Shown: positions 9,446 through 17,530 of the stretch, in pieces
How the letters are laid out: each line of letters opens with the position of its first letter
Numbering within the stretch: the stretch's first letter is position 1
NCBI RefSeq assembly: GCF_025628985.1
Contig: NZ_JAOTEM010000006.1
Span: forward strand, 1-64,000
Origin: Chryseobacterium edaphi
GTDB taxonomy: Bacteria > Bacteroidota > Bacteroidia > Flavobacteriales > Weeksellaceae
Length of the DNA stretch: 64,000 nt
Reading direction: 5' to 3'
Program-made: the position numbers and the translations under genes
The notes under the pieces: model-generated
Told to the model about the DNA's origin: nothing
What the model saw: only the letters and a program-made list of their open reading frames with translations
The model's database searches: none

Positions 9446-10189
9446 TTATTCTTTCCCCGTATAATAATTGTAATCTTTAATAACAATTCCGATAAACTGT
9501 CTTTCCGTCATTTTTGTGGGGTCAACTTCCAATTTTAAAATTCCTTTTATTTTATCCGAAAGTTTGGATATGATTTGTCGGTCATCAATTCTCAAAGCCT
9601 TCAGATAATTATCTTTAATAATCCTCATATCATTATCACTTAAACCTATTACTTGAGGGAAAGTCGGGACATAATCCGTTTTTAAATTTTCTAAAATAGT
9701 ATGAGAAATATTAATATTATTTTTCAAAGAAATTACGGCTGTTCCCGCCGCAATATCTCCAAAACGTTGGTTGTTTTTTGTAATGATCATGGTGATAAAT
9801 CCTACACAAAGGATGGAAATATCAATCACTCTGAAAACCCAGCGGATGAGATAATCTCCAAAACTTGCCTGATAACCGTCGATTTTTACAACACGTATTT
9901 TCATTACTTTTTTTCCAAGGGTTTGTCCTTCCATCAGACTTTCCATTACGACAGGATAAATAACAGTCGGAAAAAGAAGAATGCTGTAAACTGCACCAAC
10001 TGACCATTGATCAAGACCATTTAAAACATATCCCAAATCAAAAACGCTGAAAAAAAGATAAAAAATAAGAATACCATAAGCAATCTTTACCACAGAATCG
10101 ATGATGAAAGCAAGAAACCTTTCACCAATACTTGATATGTTAAAGTTAATATTTACATTTTGTGAGGTGTTTATCGCAATTTGAGACAT
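9446..10189 (-). CDS. RDD family membrane protein
   Basis: An integral membrane protein of 247 residues. The N-terminal part has the Arg-Asp signature (ERFLAFIIDSVVK) in the first membrane helix, further helices follow, and the C-terminal 80 residues are soluble. I chose the start at 10189 (MSQIAINTSQ) because it leaves only a short divergent promoter region to the SpoIIM gene. Some RDD proteins transport ions, but most have no assigned role. Here it is the divergent partner of the SpoIIM/DUF4129/MoxR/DUF58 cluster, an association seen in other Bacteroidota as I recall. Confidence 0.88.
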   Translation of the reverse strand: MSQIAINTSQNVNINFNISSIGERFLAFIIDSVVKIAYGILIFYLFFSVFDLGYVLNGLDQWSVGAVYSILLFPTVIYPVVMESLMEGQTLGKKVMKIRVVKIDGYQASFGDYLIRWVFRVIDISILCVGFITMIITKNNQRFGDIAAGTAVISLKNNINISHTILENLKTDYVPTFPQVIGLSDNDMRIIKDNYLKALRIDDRQIISKLSDKIKGILKLEVDPTKMTERQFIGIVIKDYNYYTGKE

Positions 10190-10216
10190 AATTTTTATTA
10201 TTTTAGCCTTACAATT

Positions 10217-11209
10217 ATGAGAGAAGTTTATTTTATTAAACAAAATAAAGAAAAATGGTTGGGAATCGAACAGGTTATTCAGGGGAAAATCAAAAAAAAT
10301 CCTGACGACCTGTCTTCACTGTACATTAATCTGATCAATGATCTTTCTTTTGCCCAAACGTATTACCCGAAAAGTAATACGACGGTTTATCTTAATCACC
10401 TTTCATCTCAGATTTTCCAGAAAATTTATAAGACCAAAAGAGTAGAAGAAAACAGAATGCTGTATTTTTTCAAAACCGAAGTTCCGCTTTTGGTTTATCA
10501 ATACAGAAGGTATTTGCTGTATGCTTTTGTGTTTTTTATTTTGTTTACATCGATGGGTGTGCTTTCTGCGATTTACGATAAAGATTTTGCCAATATTATT
10601 TTAGGTGAAAGTTATGTAAATACAACAATTGAAAATATAAAAGCAGGAAACGCTGTTGGAGTTTATCAAAGCGGTTCGACTTGGGGAAGTACCATTGGAA
10701 TTACTTTAAATAATATAGGAGTCGGAGCCAAATTATATATCTACGGAATTTTCGGTGGAGTAGGCTCATTATACGCTCTTCTTACTAATTCTGTGATGTT
10801 GGGATCATTCCAGTATTTTTTTTACGATTACGGAGCTTTGAAAGACAGCGCAAGAGGAATCTGGCTTCATGGAGTTTTTGAGATCTTCGCAATGGTTGTA
10901 GAAGCAATGTGCGGATTGATTCTCGGAACATCCATACTTTTTCCAAAAACATTGTCGAGATTTGAATCTTTAAAAATAGGCTTAAAAGATTCATTTAAAA
11001 TATTTTTAAGCACCATTCCATTCACGGTTTGTGCAGGAATTATCGAAGGCTATGTTACAAGACATGCTTTAAAGATGCCGGAATTTTTAAATTTAATTAT
11101 CATCTTCGGATGTTTGATGATCATAGGATTTTACTATTTTGTGTATCCGTTTATCGTCAACAAAAAAATGAATAACAACCTTACAATCACAAAAGATGCA
11201 GTTTTATAA
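10217..11209 (+). CDS. SpoIIM/DUF95 family membrane protein
   Basis: A 330-residue membrane protein related to stage II sporulation protein M. This organism does not sporulate, so a role in sporulation is excluded. A soluble N-terminal region (about 1-100) is followed by several membrane helices, with HGVFEIFAMVVEAMCGLILG as the family's conserved helix. ATG 10217 was preferred over an earlier in-frame codon at 10181, because the upstream version would overlap the divergent RDD gene. It begins the long operon to the DUF58 gene and overlaps the next gene by 14 bp. Confidence 0.88.
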   Translation: MREVYFIKQNKEKWLGIEQVIQGKIKKNPDDLSSLYINLINDLSFAQTYYPKSNTTVYLNHLSSQIFQKIYKTKRVEENRMLYFFKTEVPLLVYQYRRYLLYAFVFFILFTSMGVLSAIYDKDFANIILGESYVNTTIENIKAGNAVGVYQSGSTWGSTIGITLNNIGVGAKLYIYGIFGGVGSLYALLTNSVMLGSFQYFFYDYGALKDSARGIWLHGVFEIFAMVVEAMCGLILGTSILFPKTLSRFESLKIGLKDSFKIFLSTIPFTVCAGIIEGYVTRHALKMPEFLNLIIIFGCLMIIGFYYFVYPFIVNKKMNNNLTITKDAVL

Positions 11210-12155
11210 AAAAAGAGATTTCGGAACGTTTATCAGCGACAGTTTTGGTTTTTTCAGACTTTACGGAAAAAATTATTTTAAAAATTATATACTCCTAAAC
11301 GGGCTTCTGCTGATCTTGATGGTTGTTGTGGTCATCTTTGGTTATCGTGAATTATTTTCGCAGCTTTTCGGCTCCAATTTAAACGGAAATGCGTCTTACA
11401 TGGAGAATTATTTCGAGGACAATCTTGGAATGTTTATCGCAATAGGAATTTTAACATTCTTGCTTTTTGTAGTTTTAATGATTCTCAATTATCTCTATCC
11501 GGTTTTTTACCTAAAAAGACTTTCTAGTGGTCAGCAAAAAATAGGAACAGATGATATTTTATATGATTTTAAAAGTAATATTGGCAGAATAGGAACTCTC
11601 TGTCTTGGAATGATTTTCATAGTGTCTCCATTGTCACTTATTCTGATCGGAGTTTCTTATGCGTTGGTATTTATCATCATCGGATTGCCGATTCTTTTAT
11701 TTGTTTTTCCTACGGTTTTTAATATCGTGAATTTTCTGATGTACGATATGTTCAACAGCAAAAGAGGTTTTTTTGAAAGTTTAAGTTATTCTATTCGTTC
11801 GCAATTTTCTTACACAAACGGACGTGAAAAATCCCCGTATTGGAAATATTGGGGAGCAACACTTATCATATCAATTATTTTGTATATCATCACGACGATC
11901 TTTACGATGATTCCGATGATTATATTTTATGCATCAATTTTCACCTCTGCTCCGGATGGAGAATTTGAGCAAAATCCTTTTGCCGGAACAATGGGAATTA
12001 TGTTTTTTGTCGTGTACGGAATTTCAATGTTGGTTTCGTTTTTCCTGTCAAATCTGATGTATGTGAATTCAGGATTGCTTTATTATGATAGCAGAACAGA
12101 TCTGCATCAACAAGTGGAATTGGCAGAAATTGATACAATCGGGATCAATGAATAA
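11196..12155 (+). CDS. Multi-pass membrane protein of the MoxR/DUF58 cluster
   Basis: I do not recognise a named family. The 319-residue protein shows about six membrane helices (for example near 30-50, 85-110, 140-190, 225-250 and 265-290) with short loops. It overlaps SpoIIM by 14 bp and the DUF4129 gene by 8 bp, so it belongs to the same translational unit. From memory, genes of this kind occupy the same place in other flavobacteria. A structural subunit of the membrane complex is an inference. Confidence 0.8.
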   Translation: MQFYKKRDFGTFISDSFGFFRLYGKNYFKNYILLNGLLLILMVVVVIFGYRELFSQLFGSNLNGNASYMENYFEDNLGMFIAIGILTFLLFVVLMILNYLYPVFYLKRLSSGQQKIGTDDILYDFKSNIGRIGTLCLGMIFIVSPLSLILIGVSYALVFIIIGLPILLFVFPTVFNIVNFLMYDMFNSKRGFFESLSYSIRSQFSYTNGREKSPYWKYWGATLIISIILYIITTIFTMIPMIIFYASIFTSAPDGEFEQNPFAGTMGIMFFVVYGISMLVSFFLSNLMYVNSGLLYYDSRTDLHQQVELAEIDTIGINE

Positions 12156-12948
12156 AACCATCTTTTTCATACTATTTCTCTTTTTATTTGGGCCTTGTAA
12201 AGCTCAGGTTGTAGACAGCAGTTATGTTTACGAAGATGAGTATTATGAAGACACTTTGAGTACGGGACATTACAAAAATATGTATCGCGCAGATTCTGTT
12301 TTACTTAAAAATCCGGTTTCCGAAAACACACTTCATCCGAAAAGTTTTAAAGAAAACATAAAATCTAGATATAAAGGTGAAGAGTTTGACTATGCAACTT
12401 CAAAACCCAGAGAATCCTTTTGGGATAAATTGATGAGAAAAATTTTAAAGCTGATTCAGACTATTTTTGGTGAAACCAGTTTAGAAAGTTCAGCACAGAT
12501 TACCACAGTTGTTATCCGTCTCTTTGCGATTGTTTTGGTTGGTTTTCTTTTATATTTTATCATTAAATTTCTCATCGGCAAAAACGGAAATTTCATCTTC
12601 GGGAAAAGAAATAAGAAAGTCATTATCAACGATGAAGAGCTTCATGAAAATATTCATGAGATCAATTTCCCTGAAAGTATTGCAACATTTGAAAGAACAA
12701 AAGATTATCGTTCTGCAGTGCGCTATCAGTTTTTATTTTTATTAAAAAAACTCAGCGATAAAAAACTCATTCTCTGGAATCCTGAAAAAACAAATAAAGA
12801 TTATGTAGCCGAATTGAAAGTTCCACATTTAAAAAATGAATTTTCAAATCTTTCTTATATTTTCGATTATGTTTGGTATGGTGAGTTCAGTATTGATGAA
12901 CAGAGTTATTCGAAATTTAAAGAGCAATATCAGTCTTTCAAACCTTAA
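12148..12948 (+). CDS. DUF4129 domain membrane protein
   Basis: A 266-residue protein with a signal peptide or first membrane helix (1-20), an acidic Tyr-rich extracytoplasmic stretch, one central membrane helix (about 120-145, ending FIIKFLIG) and a cytoplasmic C-terminal domain. The end of that domain (FDYVWYGEFSIDEQSYSKF) is the DUF4129 signature. The start at 12148 overlaps the previous stop codon as ATGAATAA. DUF4129 genes usually sit beside MoxR and DUF58 genes, as here. The molecular function is unknown. Confidence 0.85.
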   Translation: MNKTIFFILFLFLFGPCKAQVVDSSYVYEDEYYEDTLSTGHYKNMYRADSVLLKNPVSENTLHPKSFKENIKSRYKGEEFDYATSKPRESFWDKLMRKILKLIQTIFGETSLESSAQITTVVIRLFAIVLVGFLLYFIIKFLIGKNGNFIFGKRNKKVIINDEELHENIHEINFPESIATFERTKDYRSAVRYQFLFLLKKLSDKKLILWNPEKTNKDYVAELKVPHLKNEFSNLSYIFDYVWYGEFSIDEQSYSKFKEQYQSFKP

Positions 12949-12962
12949 TTATTTTTTTTAAA

Positions 12963-14123
12963 ATGAACAAAACTTTCAAAATATATGCTTTAATTTTCAT
13001 CATTATCATGGTGATTTTGGCGTTGTTTGAAGTGAATAAAAAAGAGGTGATAGATTGGCGAAAGAATTTTGATGTGAACGAAAAATCACCTTTCGGGCTG
13101 TTTGTTTTTAATCATGAAGCAAAAGATTTATTTAAAAATAAACTGAAAAAAATTGATGTTACCGCTTACGATTATTATAACGAGAACAGTAAGAAGAAAC
13201 CACACAATATCGTTGTTATAGAAAGCGAAATCGATACTGAATCCTGGAATAAAATTCTTGACGAAGTTTCAAATGGTTCTGATGCGATGGTGATCATGGC
13301 AAAAATGCCGAAAGAAATCTCAGACAGTATTGGTTTTTACGATTCTCAAATATCTTTTGAAGATGTAAATGCACTGAAACTGACTGACAGAAAATATCAG
13401 AATGATTTTATTAAATTAGATAAATTTCCATCTGGAAGAGGTTTTTCTTACATCAAACCCGGAGTTCAGGTTTTGGGAAAAACCATTGAGAAAGAAAATG
13501 ATGATCAGGCTAATTTTATCAAAGCCAAATTTGGGAAAGGAAAGATCTATGTTCATTGCGAACCTCTTTTTCTGACCAATTATTATCTTCTGAAATCAGG
13601 AAATACAAAATATGCGCAAGATGTCTTTTCATATCTTGATGACAGAGAGACGCTTTGGTTTGTGGAAGCAAATACCAAGGAATCAAGATTTTTTATGCGA
13701 TTTATTTTAGGAAATCCGGCTCTGAAATATGCTTGGTGGCTCTTATTGGCAGGCTTGATTTTGTTTATATTTTTTAATGCAAAAAGAAAACAGCGTATCG
13801 TTCCGATCATTGAACCGCTGAAAAATACATCAGTTGATTTTGTGAAAAGTATAGGAAATCTTTATCTGCAGGAAGGTGATTTCCACGATATGATGGCGAA
13901 AAAAGCACAGTATTTTCTGAATAAGGTGAGACTCGATCTCTTGATTGATACTCAAAATTTAGATGAAGAATTTGCTAAAAAGCTTCATCTCAAAACAGGG
14001 AAAGATATTGAAACAATCAACGAAGCAATTGTGTTGATTAAGAAAGCTCAAGATCCTTATGCAAGTGTGATGAAAGAAGATTTGGCTAGAATGAATAAGC
14101 TTTTGGATAGTATTTTAAAATAA
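12963..14123 (+). CDS. DUF4350-type membrane protein
   Basis: The 386 residues comprise an N-terminal membrane helix (about 7-22), a large domain of roughly 220 residues with a fold like DUF4350 or GATase-like proteins, a second membrane helix (about 258-276, WWLLLAGLILFIFF) and a cytoplasmic helical tail. The gene follows the DUF4129 gene by 14 bases and precedes moxR. Proteins of this kind are regular members of MoxR/DUF58 clusters. A sensing or substrate-binding role is a guess only. Confidence 0.8.
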   Translation: MNKTFKIYALIFIIIMVILALFEVNKKEVIDWRKNFDVNEKSPFGLFVFNHEAKDLFKNKLKKIDVTAYDYYNENSKKKPHNIVVIESEIDTESWNKILDEVSNGSDAMVIMAKMPKEISDSIGFYDSQISFEDVNALKLTDRKYQNDFIKLDKFPSGRGFSYIKPGVQVLGKTIEKENDDQANFIKAKFGKGKIYVHCEPLFLTNYYLLKSGNTKYAQDVFSYLDDRETLWFVEANTKESRFFMRFILGNPALKYAWWLLLAGLILFIFFNAKRKQRIVPIIEPLKNTSVDFVKSIGNLYLQEGDFHDMMAKKAQYFLNKVRLDLLIDTQNLDEEFAKKLHLKTGKDIETINEAIVLIKKAQDPYASVMKEDLARMNKLLDSILK

Positions 14124-14172
14124 TGTTTAGTAAAAATGAAGTTCTTATGGAGCTTAAATAATAAAACAAAAT

Positions 14173-15204
14173 ATGGAAAACCTTGAAAATCAAAATACAG
14201 AACCTCAGATTCCGATCAATTTAGACAAAAAAGAAAGCGGATTTGAATCAAGAATTGATATGATCGAACTTCGCAACAGTTTAGAAAAAGTAAAAGCTGA
14301 AATTGCAAAAGTAATCGTTGGTCAGCATGATATGATCGAGCATCTTTTGGCGGCTTTATTATCAAACGGTCACGTTTTGATTGAAGGTGTTCCTGGTGTT
14401 GCAAAAACGATTACGGCAAAACTTTTGGCAAAAACTATTGATGTCGACTTTAGCAGAATACAGTTTACTCCCGATTTGATGCCTTCAGATATTTTGGGAA
14501 CTTCGGTTTTCAGCATGAAAAATTCCGAATTTGAATTTAAAAAAGGTCCGATCTTTTCAAATTTTATTCTAATTGATGAGATCAACCGTTCTCCAGCAAA
14601 AACGCAATCTGCTCTTTTTGAAGTGATGGAGGAAAGACAAATCACGATGGACGGAACGCAATATGAAATGGAAGCTCCGTTTTTAGTGGTTGCAACTCAA
14701 AATCCAATCGAACACGAAGGAACTTACAGACTTCCGGAAGCACAACTTGATCGATTTTTATTTAAAATAAATGTTGGTTATCCAAATCTTGAACAGGAAA
14801 TCGCCATTATCAAAAATCAGCACGAAAGCAGACAGGAAGATAAAACCGATGTCGTAAAACCTGTGATCAGTGCGCAACAATTAAGCAATTATCAGAAATT
14901 AGTCAAAGAAATCATCGTTGAATCTCAACTGATGGAATACATTGCTAAAATTATCATCAACACGAGAGAAAATCAGTTTTTATATTTGGGTGCTTCACCG
15001 AGAGCGAGTTTGGCATTATTGACGGCTTCAAAAGCTTTTGCAGCATTGAGAGGAAGAGATTTTGTTACTCCTGAAGATATCAAGGAAGCGAGTTATGCCG
15101 TATTAAGACACAGAGTTATCGTGTCGCCAGAAAGAGAAATGGAAGGTTTGACTGCCGATGAAATCATTCGTCAGATTTTAGAAGGAATAGAAATTCCTAG
15201 ATAG
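14173..15204 (+). CDS. MoxR family AAA+ ATPase
   Basis: A cytoplasmic AAA+ ATPase of 343 residues with Walker A GVPGVAKT (about 75-82), Walker B FILIDEIN, sensor 1 VATQNPIE, and GASPRASLAL near the end. MoxR ATPases work as chaperones with von Willebrand A-type partners and are thought to help assemble or load metal into complexes. The natural partner, the DUF58 gene, is downstream but separated by an unrelated four-helix-bundle gene. The left arm of that cassette's inverted repeat begins at the last base of the stop codon. Confidence 0.93.
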   Translation: MENLENQNTEPQIPINLDKKESGFESRIDMIELRNSLEKVKAEIAKVIVGQHDMIEHLLAALLSNGHVLIEGVPGVAKTITAKLLAKTIDVDFSRIQFTPDLMPSDILGTSVFSMKNSEFEFKKGPIFSNFILIDEINRSPAKTQSALFEVMEERQITMDGTQYEMEAPFLVVATQNPIEHEGTYRLPEAQLDRFLFKINVGYPNLEQEIAIIKNQHESRQEDKTDVVKPVISAQQLSNYQKLVKEIIVESQLMEYIAKIIINTRENQFLYLGASPRASLALLTASKAFAALRGRDFVTPEDIKEASYAVLRHRVIVSPEREMEGLTADEIIRQILEGIEIPR

Positions 15205-15636
15205 GTTGTAGTTATTAGGTAGCAGATTATAGTTTTAAGTTTTTAATATGGCGCATTTTAAAGAGCTTTTAGTTTGGCAGAAATCTATAAATTTTGTTAC
15301 AGAAATTTATAAAGAAACTGAATCTTTTCCAAAAACTGAAATGTATGGTTTAACTTCCCAAATAAGAAGAGCTACAGTTTCAATTCCTTCAAATATTGCT
15401 GAGGGAAATTCGAGAAGAAGTGTACTTGATTATTTGCAATTTCTAAGAATCTCAAGAGGAAGTTGTGCAGAAGTTGAAACACAATTAATTATATCAAAAA
15501 ATCTTGGTTTTTTAGATGAAGACAAATCTTTAAAACTAAATCAAGATATTATTGAAATTTCAAAAATGTTAAACGGTCTTATTACTTCTTTAATGCAATC
15601 AACGAATCTGCCTCCTAAAATCTAAAACCTGCAACC
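15204..15636. mobile_element. Putative four-helix-bundle gene cassette with inverted-repeat ends
   Basis: The gene at 15248-15625 is bounded by imperfect inverted repeats. GGTTGTAG...AGCAGATT (15204-15228) corresponds in reverse complement to AATCTGCC...GCAACC (15605-15636). The left arm overlaps the moxR stop codon and the right arm overlaps the end of the cassette gene. It sits between moxR and DUF58, which are usually adjacent. Mobility is inferred. No transposase is present and no target duplication was identified. Confidence 0.4.
15248..15625 (+). CDS. Four-helix-bundle protein (23S rRNA intervening-sequence protein family)
   Basis: The 125 residues carry the TIGR02436 hallmarks: LLVWQKSINFVTEIYK, FPKTEMYGLTSQIRRA, VSIPSNIAEG, and the helix ending LQFLRISRGSCAEVETQL. 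First described inside 23S rRNA intervening sequences, such proteins are common as stand-alone genes in Bacteroidota. Their function is unknown. The gene stands inside an otherwise conserved operon and is flanked by inverted repeats, suggesting insertion. Confidence 0.9.
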   Translation: MAHFKELLVWQKSINFVTEIYKETESFPKTEMYGLTSQIRRATVSIPSNIAEGNSRRSVLDYLQFLRISRGSCAEVETQLIISKNLGFLDEDKSLKLNQDIIEISKMLNGLITSLMQSTNLPPKI

Positions 15637-15643
15637 TTTAATA

Positions 15644-16966
15644 ATGAAAAACCTATACATCAACAATCGTTTTTTCTTCACGCTCATCGGAGTGGGAATT
15701 CTCTATGTTTTTGCATTTTTCTTTCCGTTTCTGATGATAGTAGGTCACATTATTTTGTTACTGGTTTTTCTTGCTGTTATGGTAGATTATCTGCTCTTAT
15801 TTAGAGAAAAAGATGGTGTTTTAGCACAAAGAATTCTACCTGAGAAATTATCTAATGGCGATGAAAATCCGGTAAAAGTCGATATTAAAAATAATTATAG
15901 TTTTAAAATCATTACCAAAATAATTGATGAAATCCCGTTTCAGTTTCAGAAGAGAGATTTTTTAATTGAAAAACAAATTGAGTCGGGAAAAAATACCTTG
16001 TTTCAATATATTCTTGAGCCCAAAGAAAGAGGAGAATACAATTTTGGAGCTTTAAATATTTTTGCTTCATCTCCTTTAGGTTTTGTTTCTAAAAGATTTA
16101 CTTTTCAGAAAGATGCATTTTTGCCGGCTTATCCGTCATTTATTCATTTGAGAAAATATGAATTAATGGCTTTGCAAAACGAATTTCTGCTCGGAGGAAT
16201 CAAAAAAATCAGAAAGCTTGGGCACACCATGGAGTTTGAGCAGATCAAAGAATATGTTCCCGGAGATGACGTAAGAACCATCAACTGGAAAGCAACTTCC
16301 AAAACAAACCGACTGATGGTCAATCAATTCCAGGATGAAAAAGCACAGCGTGTTTTTATGTTGATTGATAAAGGCAGAACCATGAAAATGCCATTCAAGA
16401 AATTAAGTCTTTTGGATTATTCGATTAACGCAACGATGGCTTTGTCACATATTATTCTTAAAAAAGGTGATCGTGCCGGAATGATGACATTTTCTAAAAA
16501 AACGGAAAATAAAGTTGCAGCGGATAACAAATCGGGACAGTTGAGAAAAATTTCGGAATCGCTTTATAATATTAAAACAGATTTTTTTGAAAGTGATTTC
16601 AACAGGCTTTATCAGGATGTGAAATTTTCATTGAATCAGAGAAGTCTGGTTTTGCTTTTTACGAATTTTGAAACTTTAGACGCTTTAAACCGTCAGATGA
16701 AATATCTTCGTGGGATTGCAAAAAACCATTTATTGGTAGTGGTTTTCTTTAAAAATTCTGAATTGCAGACTTTGCTTCACAAAAATCCCGAGAGTATGCA
16801 GGAAATTTATGATGAAGTAATTGCTGAAAAATTTGAATTTGAGAAGAAACTCATCATTCAGGAGTTGAGAAAGTATGGAATTTATTCTGTCTATACACTT
16901 CCTGAAAATCTAAACGTGGAGGTAATCAATAAATATCTGGAAATAAAAGCGAGGGGGATTTTGTAA
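15644..16966 (+). CDS. DUF58 domain protein, partner of MoxR
   Basis: The 440 residues have two membrane helices near the N-terminus (about 8-45), an extracytoplasmic or Ig-like middle region, and the DUF58 core with PGDDVRTINWKATSK (about 205-220). The von Willebrand-like part that follows begins LIDKGRTMKM. A standard metal site would read DxSxS, so this site is degenerate. DUF58 proteins are the expected partners of MoxR. The stop codon overlaps the -7 element of the next gene. Confidence 0.9.
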   Translation: MKNLYINNRFFFTLIGVGILYVFAFFFPFLMIVGHIILLLVFLAVMVDYLLLFREKDGVLAQRILPEKLSNGDENPVKVDIKNNYSFKIITKIIDEIPFQFQKRDFLIEKQIESGKNTLFQYILEPKERGEYNFGALNIFASSPLGFVSKRFTFQKDAFLPAYPSFIHLRKYELMALQNEFLLGGIKKIRKLGHTMEFEQIKEYVPGDDVRTINWKATSKTNRLMVNQFQDEKAQRVFMLIDKGRTMKMPFKKLSLLDYSINATMALSHIILKKGDRAGMMTFSKKTENKVAADNKSGQLRKISESLYNIKTDFFESDFNRLYQDVKFSLNQRSLVLLFTNFETLDALNRQMKYLRGIAKNHLLVVVFFKNSELQTLLHKNPESMQEIYDEVIAEKFEFEKKLIIQELRKYGIYSVYTLPENLNVEVINKYLEIKARGIL

Positions 16967-16971
16967 CTTTG
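16964..16971 (+). promoter_or_regulatory. -7 element of the osmC promoter
   Basis: TAACTTTG matches TAnnTTTG, overlaps the DUF58 stop codon and is followed at once by the heptamer array. Confidence 0.55.
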
Positions 16972-17012
16972 CAATAAGCAATAAGCAATAAGCAATAAGC
17001 AATAAGCAATAA
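16971..17012 (+). repeat. Heptamer tandem repeat, six copies of GCAATAA
   Basis: Six perfect 7-bp units fill exactly the space from the last base of the -7 element to the first base of the osmC ATG. The leader of osmC, if transcribed from this promoter, consists almost wholly of the repeat. Confidence 0.95.
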
Positions 17013-17437
17013 TGAAAATATCACTCAACCGAATCAACGACGACTTTTTATTTGAATGCACCAATTCACAGGGAAATTCAATTCTTTTAGATAACACTTC
17101 TCAACCAGGCGCGAAAGGAGTTTCACCAATGGAAAGTGTAATGATGGCAGTTGCAGGTTGCAGCGGTATTGATGTCGTTTCAATTCTGAAAAAACAAAGA
17201 CAGGAAATCACAGATTTTAGAGCAGAGGTAGAAGGTGAAAGAGTTCCTGTAGAAGATGCAAAACCATTCAAATCGATGATGGTTAAGTTTTTCTTAGAAG
17301 GAACGATCGATCCTAAAAAAGCATTGAAAGCATCAGAATTATCTTTCGAAAAATATTGTTCAGTTTCAAAAACATTAGAACCCAACGTAGAAATTGGTTA
17401 CGAAGTTTATGTAAACGGAGAAAAAGTGGAGGGATAG
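17012..17437 (+). CDS. OsmC family peroxiredoxin-like protein
   Basis: OsmC/Ohr-type proteins reduce organic hydroperoxides with two conserved cysteines. Both are visible here: Cys50 in VAGCSGID and Cys116 in KYCSVSKTL. The 141-residue length is normal. It has its own -7 element, so it is probably not part of the DUF58 operon. The substrate (lipid peroxide or other) is not evident. Confidence 0.92.
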   Translation: MKISLNRINDDFLFECTNSQGNSILLDNTSQPGAKGVSPMESVMMAVAGCSGIDVVSILKKQRQEITDFRAEVEGERVPVEDAKPFKSMMVKFFLEGTIDPKKALKASELSFEKYCSVSKTLEPNVEIGYEVYVNGEKVEG

Positions 17438-17449
17438 AGTAATAGAGTG

Positions 17450-17523
17450 GGAGAGTCTGAGTGTAGGAGCGTAGAAAAAAATATTCTCAGCATCTCTCAA
17501 ACCCTCCCACACTCAAACTCTCC
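17450..17523. terminator. Long imperfect inverted repeat between convergent genes
   Basis: Two 23-nt arms (17450-17472 and 17501-17523) pair at 20 positions, separated by 28 nt. Each arm has the pattern GGAGAGTyTGAGTGTrGGAG. It stands between osmC and the facing GH63 gene and may terminate both, though T runs are lacking. The arm sequence looks like an interspersed repeat. Confidence 0.5.
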
Positions 17524-17530
17524 AACCTGA

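Noticed and set aside
10217-11209. Sporulation function for the SpoIIM-like protein
   Set aside because: The Bacteroidota do not form endospores, and no other sporulation gene is present. The family is broad.
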